From Aequorivita sp. H23M31 (GTDB taxonomy: Bacteria; Bacteroidota; Bacteroidia; Flavobacteriales; Flavobacteriaceae), in contig NZ_CP034951.1 of the NCBI RefSeq assembly GCF_004022485.1, positions 2,604,001-2,668,000 on the forward strand: a stretch of 64,000 nucleotides of DNA, given 5' to 3'. The translations under genes and the position numbers were made by a program. Positions 53,283 to 63,738 of the stretch are shown in pieces (within the stretch, counting starts at the first letter, position 1; every line of letters starts with the position of its first letter). The notes under the pieces are model-generated. The model ran no database searches. It was not told the origin of the DNA and worked only from the letters and a program-made list of their open reading frames with translations.

Positions 53283-54032
53283 TTATTTTTTGTTGTTCAC
53301 CTCTTTAATGTACTTCTCTAGAGCCATTGTCATAGAAGGAGTTTCAGGCGTTGGAGCTTGGATATCAACTCTCAGGCCCATATCTGTGGCTGCTTTAACA
53401 GTGGTGTTCCCAAACACGGCAATCCGGGTTTTATTTTGTTTGAAGTCGGGAAAATTTTCAAACAAGGATTCAATTCCGCTTGGGCTGAAAAATACCAGGA
53501 TATCGTAATACACATCACGCAAATCCGACAGATCGCTTATCACCGTTTTATAAAAAGTAGCTTCTTTCCAATCAACTTTTAGTTCATTGAGAATTAAAGG
53601 TATATCGGCTTTGAGTTTATCCGACGAAGGAAGTAAAAACTTTTCGCTCTTATATTTTTTTATAAGAGGAGCCAACTCGGAAAAAGTTCTTTTCCCAACA
53701 TAGATTTTTCTCTTCCTATAAACCACATATTTCTGAAGATAGTAAGCTACGGCTTCGCTCAAGCAGAAATACTTCATGGTATCTGGCACCTTAAAACGCA
53801 ATTCTTCCGTAATCCTGAAATAATGATCCACAGAATTTCTGCTGGTCAAAATTATGGCAGTATACTTAGCCAAATCGATTTTTTGGGCACGAACATCCTT
53901 TCCGGATACCCCTTCCACGTGAATGAAAGGACGAAAGTCAATCTTTACTTTTTGCTTATCTATTAAATCGAAATAGGGAGAATTTTCAATTTTAGGTTCT
54001 GGCTGGGAAACCAAAATGGTTTTCACTTTCAT
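53283..54032 (-). CDS. hemD: uroporphyrinogen-III synthase
   Basis: The 249-residue protein has the HemD two-lobe pattern: KVKTILVSQPEPKIENSPYF, AIILTSRNSVDHYF (the active-cleft SRN segment), KFLLPSSDKLKADIPLILNE and DILVFFSPSGIESLFENFPD with a late AVFGNTTVKAATDMG. It closes hydroxymethylbilane to uroporphyrinogen III in haem synthesis. Identity across the family is low, but the motif set is consistent. It follows the DUF4271 gene on the same strand. Confidence 0.9.
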   Translation of the reverse strand: MKVKTILVSQPEPKIENSPYFDLIDKQKVKIDFRPFIHVEGVSGKDVRAQKIDLAKYTAIILTSRNSVDHYFRITEELRFKVPDTMKYFCLSEAVAYYLQKYVVYRKRKIYVGKRTFSELAPLIKKYKSEKFLLPSSDKLKADIPLILNELKVDWKEATFYKTVISDLSDLRDVYYDILVFFSPSGIESLFENFPDFKQNKTRIAVFGNTTVKAATDMGLRVDIQAPTPETPSMTMALEKYIKEVNNKK

Positions 54033-54067
54033 ATAATTTCCAGATTTTTTTTAAGTTTTAAACTCTA

Positions 54068-54721
54068 TCAAAAAAATACCTTGTAGAGAATGATATATGG
54101 TGATATTTCAAGTGCGCAAAGATACAAAATAAAATGAAAGAAATTCGATGCGATTAAGTTTCCGTTTTTTTTATAACTGTAAAACAGCGCAATAGTATTT
54201 AGTATTAAAATACAGATGGCAAAAATAAGCAAGGACAAATGGGGGGTGCGTAAAACATAAAGAAAAAAGAGATTTCCCGCGAAAAGAATAAGACCCAAAA
54301 AATTGCGGTGACTTAATTTTTGATATAAATATTGATCGATGAGAGCATCTATAGAAAAAATATTCGCCAGCATTTTTTCTATGGAAAGTTTGATAAAAAC
54401 GAAAATTGTATAGCCAGAGAAAATCTGAATAAATAACCATTCATTGGTTTGGATTTCCGACGGTTTGTAAGCTCTAAAAAGAAGAAATATAAATATAGAA
54501 ACGCAAATTGCCTGTATTGCGAATAGAATAATATTAAATGGATGGTAAATACTGTCGTCTTTCCCCCTCACCGTAAAGTACTTATCCCGAATGGGCAGAA
54601 ATGCAAATTCCTCAAATCGCTTTGGATAGCTATATTTTGCCAGAACCAGGAGCGCAAAGCAGCCAACCAGCAAATAGGTGGCCCAATCGTTAGATTCTAT
54701 AATTCTTTCGGTGTACTCCAA
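54068..54721 (-). CDS. DUF4271 membrane protein
   Basis: The 217-residue protein has about six spans (YLLVGCFALLVLAKYSY, FAIQAICVSIFIFLLF, IQIFSGYTIFVFIKLSI, GLILFAGNLFFLYVL and two later). YPKRFEEFA after the first span is typical of DUF4271. It commonly neighbours hemD in Flavobacteriaceae. Function is unknown. It probably forms a transcript with hemD 35 bases downstream. Confidence 0.9.
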   Translation of the reverse strand: MEYTERIIESNDWATYLLVGCFALLVLAKYSYPKRFEEFAFLPIRDKYFTVRGKDDSIYHPFNIILFAIQAICVSIFIFLLFRAYKPSEIQTNEWLFIQIFSGYTIFVFIKLSIEKMLANIFSIDALIDQYLYQKLSHRNFLGLILFAGNLFFLYVLRTPHLSLLIFAICILILNTIALFYSYKKNGNLIASNFFHFILYLCALEISPYIILYKVFF

Positions 54722-54838
54722 TCAGCCGATTTTCTGGCAAAGGTACATCAAATTAATATTCTCTTTTTCGTCTCCCAATTGGATTTCATTCACATTTTGT
54801 TTATTCAAAAATAGGTACATTTGCGCAAAACAGGAAGT

Positions 54839-55588
54839 ATGTCCAAGGCGGTGGTAGTGGTACCGACTTACAATGAAATTGAAAACATTGAACGTTTGCT
54901 GCGAACCGTATTTTCACTGCAACGTGAGTTCCATATTTTAATCGTTGATGATAATTCGCCCGACGGTACTGGGCAATGTGTAAGGGAGAATATTCCCAAT
55001 TATCCCGATAAGCTTTTTTTGATAAGTCGGGAGGGAAAATCCGGTTTGGGAACTGCTTATATTGCCGGCTTTAAGTGGGCATTGGAAAACGGCTACGACT
55101 ATATTTTTGAGATGGATGCCGATTTTTCCCACAATCCAAATGATCTGATCCGTCTTTATAATGCCTGCCATAAAGAAGGTTTTGATATGGCAATAGGCTC
55201 CCGATATGTAAAAGGTGTTAATGTTGTCAATTGGCCCATGAGCAGGGTTTTGATGTCTTGGTTGGCATCAAAATATGTGCAGTTGATAATGAGGATGGAT
55301 ATTTTTGACGCAACTGCCGGCTTTATCTGTTATAAAAGAAAAGTTCTCGAAAAAATAAATTTGGAGAACATTCGTTTTGTGGGGTATGCCTTTCAAATAG
55401 AAATGAAATTCAAGGCCCATCTTAGTAAGTTCAAAATAAAGGAGGTGCCCGTGATATTTCGGGATAGGACCCGCGGAGAATCTAAAATGAGCTCAAGAAT
55501 TATTTCCGAAGCTATCTTTGGGGTAATGGGTTTGAAGTTTAATAGTATCTTCTTAAGGAAAAAATTCAAGAGATCTTCTTTTCGGTAG
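54839..55588 (+). CDS. polyprenol monophosphomannose synthase (GT2 family)
   Basis: I chose the ATG at 54839 (MSKAVVVVPTYNEIENIERL). A TTG six codons upstream is less likely because it overlaps a possible -7 box TACATTTG (54816-54823). The 249-residue glycosyltransferase has a GT2 nucleotide site DDNSPDGTG and DADFSHNP as the D-x-D metal site. GFICYKRKVLEKI and FRDRTRGESKM match dolichyl-phosphate mannose synthase. It loads a sugar on a polyprenyl phosphate at the membrane. Confidence 0.93.
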   Translation: MSKAVVVVPTYNEIENIERLLRTVFSLQREFHILIVDDNSPDGTGQCVRENIPNYPDKLFLISREGKSGLGTAYIAGFKWALENGYDYIFEMDADFSHNPNDLIRLYNACHKEGFDMAIGSRYVKGVNVVNWPMSRVLMSWLASKYVQLIMRMDIFDATAGFICYKRKVLEKINLENIRFVGYAFQIEMKFKAHLSKFKIKEVPVIFRDRTRGESKMSSRIISEAIFGVMGLKFNSIFLRKKFKRSSFR

Positions 55589-55672
55589 TGTTGCAGTGAA
55601 GTGGATGAATGATAATTTGTATTTCTCTTTTATAGGAAATAACCATCGAATAAAAATTTAATAAAAGGTCTG

Positions 55673-57016
55673 ATGAAATCAGTATTGATCAAGAATGCGA
55701 ATATTGTCAATGAAGGGCAAATAATTAAGGGGGATGTGCTGATAGAAGAAGGGTATATTGTCGAAATTGCAGATTCTATAAGCATGAAATCTGCAAATAC
55801 CAAGATTATCGATGCCGATGAAAGATATTTGCTTCCGGGAATGATTGACGATCAGGTTCATTTTAGAGAGCCCGGACTTACCCATAAGGCCAATATAGAA
55901 AGTGAGTCGAAGGCAGCAATAGCAGGTGGAACAACTACCTTTATAGAAATGCCAAACACTGTACCCCAAGCTACCACAATAGAATTACTGGAAGAAAAAT
56001 TTGATATCGCCGCAAAGACTTCTTGGGCGAATTATTCCTTTATGTTCGGTGGGACCAATGACAATTTAGATGAAATTCTAAAGGTTGATCCCAAAAAAGT
56101 CGCCGGTCTTAAACTTTTTCTAGGTTCCTCCACCGGAAATATGTTGGTGGATGATCCAAAAACTTTGGAGAATATTTTCAGCAAAACCAAACTGCTCATT
56201 TCGGCACACTGTGAAGATGAAACCACGATTAAAAAGAACCTTGCGGCCTACCAGGAGGAATATGGAGATGATATCCCCATGGAATGCCATCCAAAAATTA
56301 GAAGCGAGGAAGCGTGTTATCTTTCTTCTTCTCGGGCAATAAAACTTGCCGAAAAAACTGGCGCGAGACTTCATGTTTTTCACGTTTCTACCGAAAGGGA
56401 AACCCATCTTTTTACTAATAAGAAACCACTTGCCAAAAAGAAAATAACTGCGGAGGTCTGCATACACCATCTTTGGTTTACAGATCAAGACTATAAGACA
56501 AAGGGTTCTAAGATAAAATGGAATCCAGCCGTTAAAACTGAAAAGGATCGTGACGGACTTTTAAAGGCATTATTGGATGATCGCATAGATGTTATTGCGT
56601 CAGATCACGCACCACATACTTTGGAGGAGAAAAATAATAATTATATGAACGCCCCTTCTGGGGGTCCCTTGGTACAGCATACATTGGTTGCACTTTTGGA
56701 AATGTACCACAAGGGAAAGATTTCGATAGAGAAAATCGTTGAAAAAACTGCACACAATCCGGCTATTCTATTTCAGATTAAGGAACGTGGCTATATTCGA
56801 AAAGGGTATAAAGCCGATTTGGTTTTAGTGGATCTTAATTCCCCCTGGACCGTTAAGAAAGAGAATATTTTGTATAAATGTGGCTGGTCTCCGTTTGAAG
56901 GAACTACTTTTAAATCTCGAGTTACCCATACTTTGGTAAACGGGACTGTAGTTTATGAGAATAATAAGTTCGCGAATAAGAGCACTGCTGAAAGACTAAC
57001 TTTTGACCGAGAATGA
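55673..57016 (+). CDS. pyrC: dihydroorotase
   Basis: The 447-residue amidohydrolase has DDQVHFREPGLTHKA (metal His pair, about 58-72), AAIAGGTTTFIEMPNT, a late metal His in HVFHVST and the Asp of IASDHAPHT (about 305-313). These fit class I dihydroorotase (and the related allantoinase branch), which cyclises carbamoyl-aspartate in pyrimidine synthesis. The last four bases overlap the DUF4296 start (ATGA). Confidence 0.9.
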   Translation: MKSVLIKNANIVNEGQIIKGDVLIEEGYIVEIADSISMKSANTKIIDADERYLLPGMIDDQVHFREPGLTHKANIESESKAAIAGGTTTFIEMPNTVPQATTIELLEEKFDIAAKTSWANYSFMFGGTNDNLDEILKVDPKKVAGLKLFLGSSTGNMLVDDPKTLENIFSKTKLLISAHCEDETTIKKNLAAYQEEYGDDIPMECHPKIRSEEACYLSSSRAIKLAEKTGARLHVFHVSTERETHLFTNKKPLAKKKITAEVCIHHLWFTDQDYKTKGSKIKWNPAVKTEKDRDGLLKALLDDRIDVIASDHAPHTLEEKNNNYMNAPSGGPLVQHTLVALLEMYHKGKISIEKIVEKTAHNPAILFQIKERGYIRKGYKADLVLVDLNSPWTVKKENILYKCGWSPFEGTTFKSRVTHTLVNGTVVYENNKFANKSTAERLTFDRE

Positions 57017-57438
57017 AATATTTAGTAATCTTTCTGTTTTTAGTGGGATTGGCGGCTTGTCAGAATGTCAAGTACCCCGAAAAGCCAAAAGATCTTATTG
57101 GAAAGGAGAAAATGGCAGAAATCCTCGCCGAAGCCTATCTTGCCAATGCTGGCCGAAGTATCGATAACAAGACCATGTTGAAGGAAGGTGTGAATATGGA
57201 TTCCCATTTTTATACCAAATTTGGTGTTGATAGTCTTCAGTTCGCCCGAAGCAATGATTATTATGCCGCAGATGTAAACGCTTATATTTCCATATTTCAG
57301 AACGTAGAGGCAAAGCTCCAAAAAATAGAGAAGCACCTTGACAGTATCCAGAAAATTGGTGCAAAACCAGACAAAGTCATTCCAGATGATGCCCCAAAGA
57401 AGAAAGAAGCGCAGGGGACCTTTAGAAAAAGGGAGTAA
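57013..57438 (+). CDS. DUF4296 lipoprotein
   Basis: The 141-residue protein has a lipoprotein signal (FLFLVGLAAC, Cys at about 16). The DUF4296 core follows: KPKDLIGKEKMAEILAEAYL and MDSHFYTKFGVDSLQFARSN. It ends in a charged tail. It overlaps pyrC by four bases and is translated with it. Function is unknown, but this pair is common in Flavobacteriaceae. Confidence 0.92.
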   Translation: MKYLVIFLFLVGLAACQNVKYPEKPKDLIGKEKMAEILAEAYLANAGRSIDNKTMLKEGVNMDSHFYTKFGVDSLQFARSNDYYAADVNAYISIFQNVEAKLQKIEKHLDSIQKIGAKPDKVIPDDAPKKKEAQGTFRKRE

Positions 57439-57441
57439 AAT

Positions 57442-58446
57442 CTATTCCGTGCTGCTGTTGTCCACAATTCTTTTTAAAGTTTCTTGTAAGGGTGTAAATT
57501 CAAAATGGAGTTGTTCTTTTATCTTAGAAGAATCATATTGTGAAGTAGAGAACATAGAGCGCACCATTGCTTTGGATAATCTCCTCTTTGTCCCAAAAAA
57601 AACGCTCGAAAACCAATCTAATTGACTTAAAAATATCATTAGTGGTTTTGATAATTTTTTTGAGGGAGGCTTCTTTCCATATAAAAGAGCCAGTTTGGTA
57701 AGGATTTCCTTATAGTAAACATTTTCCGCTACAAGTATGTATTGCCCATTTTTTATCTCTGAATCCATCAACCTTTTCATTGCCCTTACAACGTCCTTTA
57801 CATCTACAATTCCCATTCCTCCGGAAGGATAATATGAAAGTCCCCGTGGTCCCAACTTGGTAATCAATCCACTGCCCTCTGCCTTTGGGGAAATTCCGAA
57901 GATTATTCCAGGGTTTACAATCACCGCGTCAAGACCTTCCTGGGTGCCCCGCCAAACTTCCATTTCGGCAGCATATTTTGTAATGGAATAAACATTATTT
58001 CTTTCATCAGGATTCCACGAAGTTTCCTCATTGATAAATTGCCCATTCGGTACATTTCCAAAGGTTGCGACCGAACTTACGTAACATAATTTTTGCACTC
58101 CATTGGCCAAGCAGAGATTCACGATATTGGCTGTTCCTTCTACATTTATTTTCTTTAATATCTTATATTTCGCCGGGTTAAAATTGATAAGGGCTGCGCA
58201 ATGGTAAACATGAGTTACATCCTTGAATGCAAATGTCAATGCGGGAATATCAATTATGTCTGCTTCTTTCCATTCAATTTTATTAAAGAGTGTATCTACC
58301 TCGGAAGTGTAAATTGCGAATATCTTTTTTATGGAATGGATATCACTATCTTTTCTGTAGATAGCACGCACAGAAGTATTGTCCTCTAATAAGGAATAAA
58401 GCAAATGTGCTCCAACTATTCCAGTTCCACCGGTCACTAAAATCAT
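57442..58446 (-). CDS. NAD-dependent epimerase/dehydratase family protein
   Basis: This 334-residue extended SDR has the cofactor motif VTGGTGIVGAHLL (4-16), VYHCAALINF, active-site YVSSVATFG and YSITKYAAE (Tyr-x-x-x-Lys). VIVNPGIIFG follows. It resembles dihydroflavonol-reductase/3-beta-HSD-like enzymes. Substrate is unknown. It converges with the pyrC-DUF4296 pair with almost no gap. Confidence 0.92.
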   Translation of the reverse strand: MILVTGGTGIVGAHLLYSLLEDNTSVRAIYRKDSDIHSIKKIFAIYTSEVDTLFNKIEWKEADIIDIPALTFAFKDVTHVYHCAALINFNPAKYKILKKINVEGTANIVNLCLANGVQKLCYVSSVATFGNVPNGQFINEETSWNPDERNNVYSITKYAAEMEVWRGTQEGLDAVIVNPGIIFGISPKAEGSGLITKLGPRGLSYYPSGGMGIVDVKDVVRAMKRLMDSEIKNGQYILVAENVYYKEILTKLALLYGKKPPSKKLSKPLMIFLSQLDWFSSVFFGTKRRLSKAMVRSMFSTSQYDSSKIKEQLHFEFTPLQETLKRIVDNSSTE

Positions 58447-58583
58447 AAAACGAAAATACTGCTTTTTATAAAGGAATTGACCATCCCTTTAAATTGATAT
58501 AGCTTAAAAATATTTTAAGGATGGAATGGGAATTAATGTTTATCAAATGTGAATGATCGGTTCTAATTTTAAATTATGAACCT

Positions 58584-58591
58584 TATCTTTG
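58584..58591 (+). promoter_or_regulatory. -7 box TATCTTTG upstream of tyrS
   Basis: A consensus -7 element lies 49 bases before the tyrS ATG. The -33 element is unclear. Confidence 0.5.
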
Positions 58592-58639
58592 CACCCTCAT
58601 ATTCCAAAAATCTGGCAATAGAGGAAAACATCAATAAAA

Positions 58640-59938
58640 ATGAAGCTGAAAAATTTCGTTGAAGAACTAAAATGGCGTGGAATGGTCCACGACGTAATGC
58701 CCGAAACCGAAGAACATCTAATGGAGACCATGCGCTCGGCTTATGTAGGTTTCGATCCTACGGCCGATTCCCTGCACATTGGAAACCTGGTACCTATTAT
58801 GATTCTGTCGTTTTTTCAACGCTGCGGACATAAACCTGTAGCGCTTGTTGGTGGAGCTACCGGAATGATCGGCGACCCCTCCATGAAAAACACAGAACGT
58901 AACTTGCTGGATGAAGCTACACTGAAAAAAAATCAGGAAGGCGTCCGAAATCAGCTCTCCCAATTTCTGGATTTTTCTTCGGAAATAGAAAATCCAGCAG
59001 TATTGGTGAACAATTACGATTGGATGAAGGAATTTTCATTTTTGGATTTCATCAGAAACATCGGCAAGCATATAACCGTTAACTATATGATGGCCAAGGA
59101 TTCCGTAAAGACCCGCTTGAGTGGCGATAGTGCTGATGGTCTTTCCTTTACTGAATTTACCTACCAATTGATCCAAGGTTACGATTTTGTTCATTTATAC
59201 AGAAATTTGGGTTGTACCCTTCAAATGGGTGGCAGTGATCAATGGGGAAATATTACTACTGGAACCGAACTTATCCGAAGAATGGATGGAGGAAAAGGTT
59301 ATGCCCTTACCTGTCCCTTGATTACAAAAAGTGACGGCAGCAAATTCGGCAAAAGTGAAGGCGGTAATATCTGGTTGGATGCAAATCGCACTTCACCTTA
59401 TAAATTTTACCAATACTGGTTGAACAGCAGTGATGAGGATGCCGAAAAATATATTAAGATTTTTACTTTTTTGGATAAAGAAACCATAGAGAATTTAATC
59501 TCCGAACACAAGGAAGCCCCTCACTTACGTACTCTCCAAAAAAAATTGGCGGAAGAAGTAACTAATACAGTTCACGGTTCCACGGAAGTTGAAAACGCAA
59601 TTAAAGCCTCGGAAATCCTGTTCGGGAATTCAACTTCAGAAGATTTGAAAACCTTAGATGAAAAAACTTTTTTGGATGTATTCGATGGCGTTCCCCAAGG
59701 GGAAATTTCAAAAGAAGAAATAAAAAGCGGAATCGATATAATAGGAGCTTTGGCAGAAAAAACCGGCTTTCTAAAATCAAATGGCGAAGCACGTCGCGCT
59801 CTGAAAGAGAATTCAATTTCGGTAAACAAAGAGAAAGTTTCAGAAGATTACCAAATTTCAGAAAACGATTTAATAAACGGCCAATTTGTACTGCTTCAGC
59901 GCGGTAAGAGAAACTACTTTATTATACGCGCTATTTAA
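58640..59938 (+). CDS. tyrS: tyrosine-tRNA ligase
   Basis: The 432-residue class I synthetase has the HIGH-type HIGN (46-49) after [11 protein letters not shown], tyrosine-pocket residues in [11 protein letters not shown] and [27 protein letters not shown] and the KMSKS-type KFGKS (about 234-238). A C-terminal S4 RNA-binding domain is present ([17 protein letters not shown]). It charges tRNA-Tyr. Length is normal. Confidence 0.96.
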   Translation: MKLKNFVEELKWRGMVHDVMPETEEHLMETMRSAYVGFDPTADSLHIGNLVPIMILSFFQRCGHKPVALVGGATGMIGDPSMKNTERNLLDEATLKKNQEGVRNQLSQFLDFSSEIENPAVLVNNYDWMKEFSFLDFIRNIGKHITVNYMMAKDSVKTRLSGDSADGLSFTEFTYQLIQGYDFVHLYRNLGCTLQMGGSDQWGNITTGTELIRRMDGGKGYALTCPLITKSDGSKFGKSEGGNIWLDANRTSPYKFYQYWLNSSDEDAEKYIKIFTFLDKETIENLISEHKEAPHLRTLQKKLAEEVTNTVHGSTEVENAIKASEILFGNSTSEDLKTLDEKTFLDVFDGVPQGEISKEEIKSGIDIIGALAEKTGFLKSNGEARRALKENSISVNKEKVSEDYQISENDLINGQFVLLQRGKRNYFIIRAI

Positions 59939-60044
59939 GTCGCAGAAAACAAGAACACTAAGGCAAGTCTAATTCATACTAAAACCAAGGGTTTAAGGAG
60001 TTCAGGCTCATGATAAAACCGTTTAAATATTTTCAACAATCACG

Positions 60045-60076
60045 TTGCAACTTTAAGCAATAAAAAACTATCTTTG
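60045..60076 (+). promoter_or_regulatory. promoter of atpD-atpC
   Basis: TTG at 60045-60047 and TATCTTTG at 60069-60076 are 21 bases apart and match the Bacteroidota -33/-7 pattern. The ATG lies 61 bases further. Confidence 0.65.
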
Positions 60077-60122
60077 CACCGTTCAAAATAGGGCTTATTT
60101 TTTTATCCCTAGATAACTATAA

Positions 60123-61643
<1,521 letters not shown>

Positions 61644-61648
61644 TTTAA

Positions 61649-61727
61649 TTCAGAATTAAGAATTAAGAATTCAGAATTAAATGGAAGTTCTGAATTCATA
61701 ATTCATAATTCATAATTCATAATTGAA
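61649..61727. repeat. AT-rich tandem and inverted repeat between atpD and atpC
   Basis: The left part has AATTAAG/AATTCAG units and the right part has AATTCAT in four direct copies. The two halves are mutually complementary around GAAGTTC and could form a long AT hairpin in the operon spacer. No protein is encoded. Confidence 0.75.
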
Positions 61728-61730
61728 AAG

Positions 61731-62006
61731 ATGTACTTAGAAATAGTAAACCCAGAAGCGTCCTTAGTATCCGGTGAAGTGGAAAGCGTAACCGTTCCTG
61801 GTGTGGATGGAGAATTCCAAATGCTGAACAACCACGCTCCTATTGTTTCCGTCCTACAAGCTGGAAAAGTGAAATTCAGAGGAAATCCTACCATTGCTGA
61901 AGGTTTCCAGAATAAATTTTCCAAGGAAGGCGATAAATGGGTACTTCACATAACCGGAGGAACTGTTGAGTGCAATAAGAATCGTGTGATTGTATTGGCT
62001 GACTAG
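61731..62006 (+). CDS. atpC: F0F1 ATP synthase epsilon subunit
   Basis: This 91-residue subunit consists of the N-terminal beta-sandwich only: LEIVNPEASLVSGEVESVTV, VPGVDGEFQMLNNHAPIVSV and GGTVECNKNRVIVLAD. The C-terminal helical pair present in longer epsilon subunits is missing, as in many Bacteroidota. It regulates F1 and joins it to the rotor. A diverged copy of its last 51 bases lies at 63598-63648. Confidence 0.94.
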   Translation: MYLEIVNPEASLVSGEVESVTVPGVDGEFQMLNNHAPIVSVLQAGKVKFRGNPTIAEGFQNKFSKEGDKWVLHITGGTVECNKNRVIVLAD

Positions 62007-62260
62007 CTTCGGTACAATTCCGACCTTTGAGGGTCGGAATCACTCAGCTACCTTTTTTAAGTAAGTCTAATTACCATTCGGCTTCGGTACAATCCCGACA
62101 AAATGTCCAAAAACATTTTATCGGGATTACTCAGCTACCTTTTTAAAGAAAGTTTAATTAACATACGGCTTCGGTACAATTCTAAAAAATATAAATCCCA
62201 AATTCCGGATTGCTTCCTTAGAGTCGCAATGGAATTTGGGATTTTCTATTGGGTGGCTAT
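62007..62260. repeat. three tandem hairpin units with conserved flanks and different stems
   Basis: The unit GCTTCGGTACAAT - stem - ACTCAGCTACCTTTTT occurs at about 62006, 62079 and 62167, with the third lacking the right flank. The stems differ: ATTCCGACC/GGGTCGGAAT (62017-62040), ATCCCGACAAAATGT/ACATTTTATCGGGAT (62092-62127) and AAATCCCAAATTCC/GGAATTTGGGATTT (62193-62244). Each stem is self-complementary despite its different sequence. The first may serve as terminator of atpC. Confidence 0.75.
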
Positions 62261-62346
62261 AATGCTCCTAAAGCCTGTCCGAGGTGGATCTATATCGTCA
62301 ATATCCTTATTAAAAACAATAAGGACATCATAAGATTAAATTGGCG

Positions 62347-63471
62347 TTAATTATCCTTTTTTGTTGAATGTGTGGAGAGATATTTTTCTATTACCCCTGT
62401 CAATTCTTCTTCCATATTTTCGCTATAACCGAATTCAGAATATAGAATATTGAAATCTTTGTCAATAATTATAACCGTTGGAAAAGAATTTACGGATAAC
62501 GGATTTTGCTTAGTAAAAATACTTGGATAATTTACCCTATTTTTCTTTATAAATTTATCCAGATAAGCCCTATCCTTTATTTTGTCATCAATGATATTTA
62601 TTCCAACTACACCTACAAGACTGTCAGGGTATTTAGCATTCAAGTTATTGAGTTTTGGAATTGCCTTTATACAGGGATAACACCGAAAATACCAATAGTC
62701 CAAAATTAATATCTCACTTTTAAAATCATCCAGAACTACCTTATTATCTCCATTTAAAAGTGTTCCATCAATTCTTGGAAAAACTTTCTGATCTATTACA
62801 GTTCTTTCAATTCTTACGAAGGGTTGGGAAACCTTCAAAAACTGTTCAATTTCACCCTCGAAATCAATGTCAAAATCGTATGCTAAACTTCCAAAGTCCA
62901 AATGACGGTATTGTTGGGAATCTTGAAAATATACCGAACTGGTAAACGAAATCAACTGGGCATCAGCAACTGAAAATTTATAGGTTAAATCAATATTTTT
63001 AATTTGGTTAATACTATCGTAATGTTTGTGTACAATGTATCCTTCATCCACTTTAGAAACCGTTGTGTGCAGGGTATCCACTAAATCTCCTGCATTCAAA
63101 TTCATATTCGGTATAAGCAACAAGTCCAATTTACCGTCCTTTTTTTGTTCCGTGAGGAATTTCCTATCTCCATTATCATCGAAAAACTTGTATAAGGTAC
63201 CATTTAAATTATAAATAGTTGCATGAGGCTTTACTATTTTGAAATTGTATCCATAGATAGTATCTTCCTTATTTCTTTCGGCAAAAACCTGATAGCTAAT
63301 TTTTAAAGTATCATCTTGAAAAAATGATTTTTCGTGAACGTCAACTTTGTAAGCTAATTTTTGTTGATCCCTGTGCAGGTATTGGACCAGAGTTTCAGAA
63401 TTGACAACCTCTTGGGCCACGCTACTTGAAGCAATTAGAAACATTAAAAAGAGAATAGGTAGTTTGCACAT
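62347..63471 (-). CDS. thioredoxin-like (TlpA/redoxin-type) exported protein
   Basis: The 374-residue protein has a signal peptide (CKLPILFLMFLIASSSVAQ). A beta-rich part of about 220 residues follows. The C-terminal thioredoxin fold has ILDYWYFRCYPCIKAIPKLN (C-x-x-C), VGVVGINIIDDK and the cis-Pro in VNSFPTVIIID. It probably acts as a periplasmic thiol reductase. Its substrate is unknown. It lies alone between the atpC end and its 51-bp duplicate. Confidence 0.9.
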   Translation of the reverse strand: MCKLPILFLMFLIASSSVAQEVVNSETLVQYLHRDQQKLAYKVDVHEKSFFQDDTLKISYQVFAERNKEDTIYGYNFKIVKPHATIYNLNGTLYKFFDDNGDRKFLTEQKKDGKLDLLLIPNMNLNAGDLVDTLHTTVSKVDEGYIVHKHYDSINQIKNIDLTYKFSVADAQLISFTSSVYFQDSQQYRHLDFGSLAYDFDIDFEGEIEQFLKVSQPFVRIERTVIDQKVFPRIDGTLLNGDNKVVLDDFKSEILILDYWYFRCYPCIKAIPKLNNLNAKYPDSLVGVVGINIIDDKIKDRAYLDKFIKKNRVNYPSIFTKQNPLSVNSFPTVIIIDKDFNILYSEFGYSENMEEELTGVIEKYLSTHSTKKDN

Positions 63472-63597
63472 AATATTGGACGAAGCAAAAAATTATCAAA
63501 ATTAAATAATAACTTACGAAACAGAGTCACCTCAATAATACTAAATCTTTTTCGTCAAGGAAAATATCCTCAAGATAATTAATTGACATCAGCATCT

Positions 63598-63648
63598 GGA
63601 GGAACTGTTGAGTGCAATAAGAATTGTGTAATTGTGTTGGCAGACTAG
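63598..63648 (+). pseudogene. 51-bp remnant copy of the atpC 3' end
   Basis: These bases align to 61956-62006 (last 16 codons and stop of atpC) with four mismatches, three synonymous and one Arg to Cys. Similarity starts and stops sharply. It is a fragment and cannot be expressed alone. It probably marks the original or former atpC terminus before insertion of the segment in between. Confidence 0.8.
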
Positions 63649-63711
63649 CCTATCACCAAGAGGATTTTCCAGAACCCCAATTTTCTGTAATAGTTAGTTG
63701 GGTTTTTAATC

Positions 63712-63719
63712 TATATTTG
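63712..63719 (+). promoter_or_regulatory. -7 box TATATTTG
   Basis: The box fits TAnnTTTG and lies 19 bases before the ATG at 63739. Confidence 0.45.
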
Positions 63720-63738
63720 CTTGCACAATGCGAAAGCC

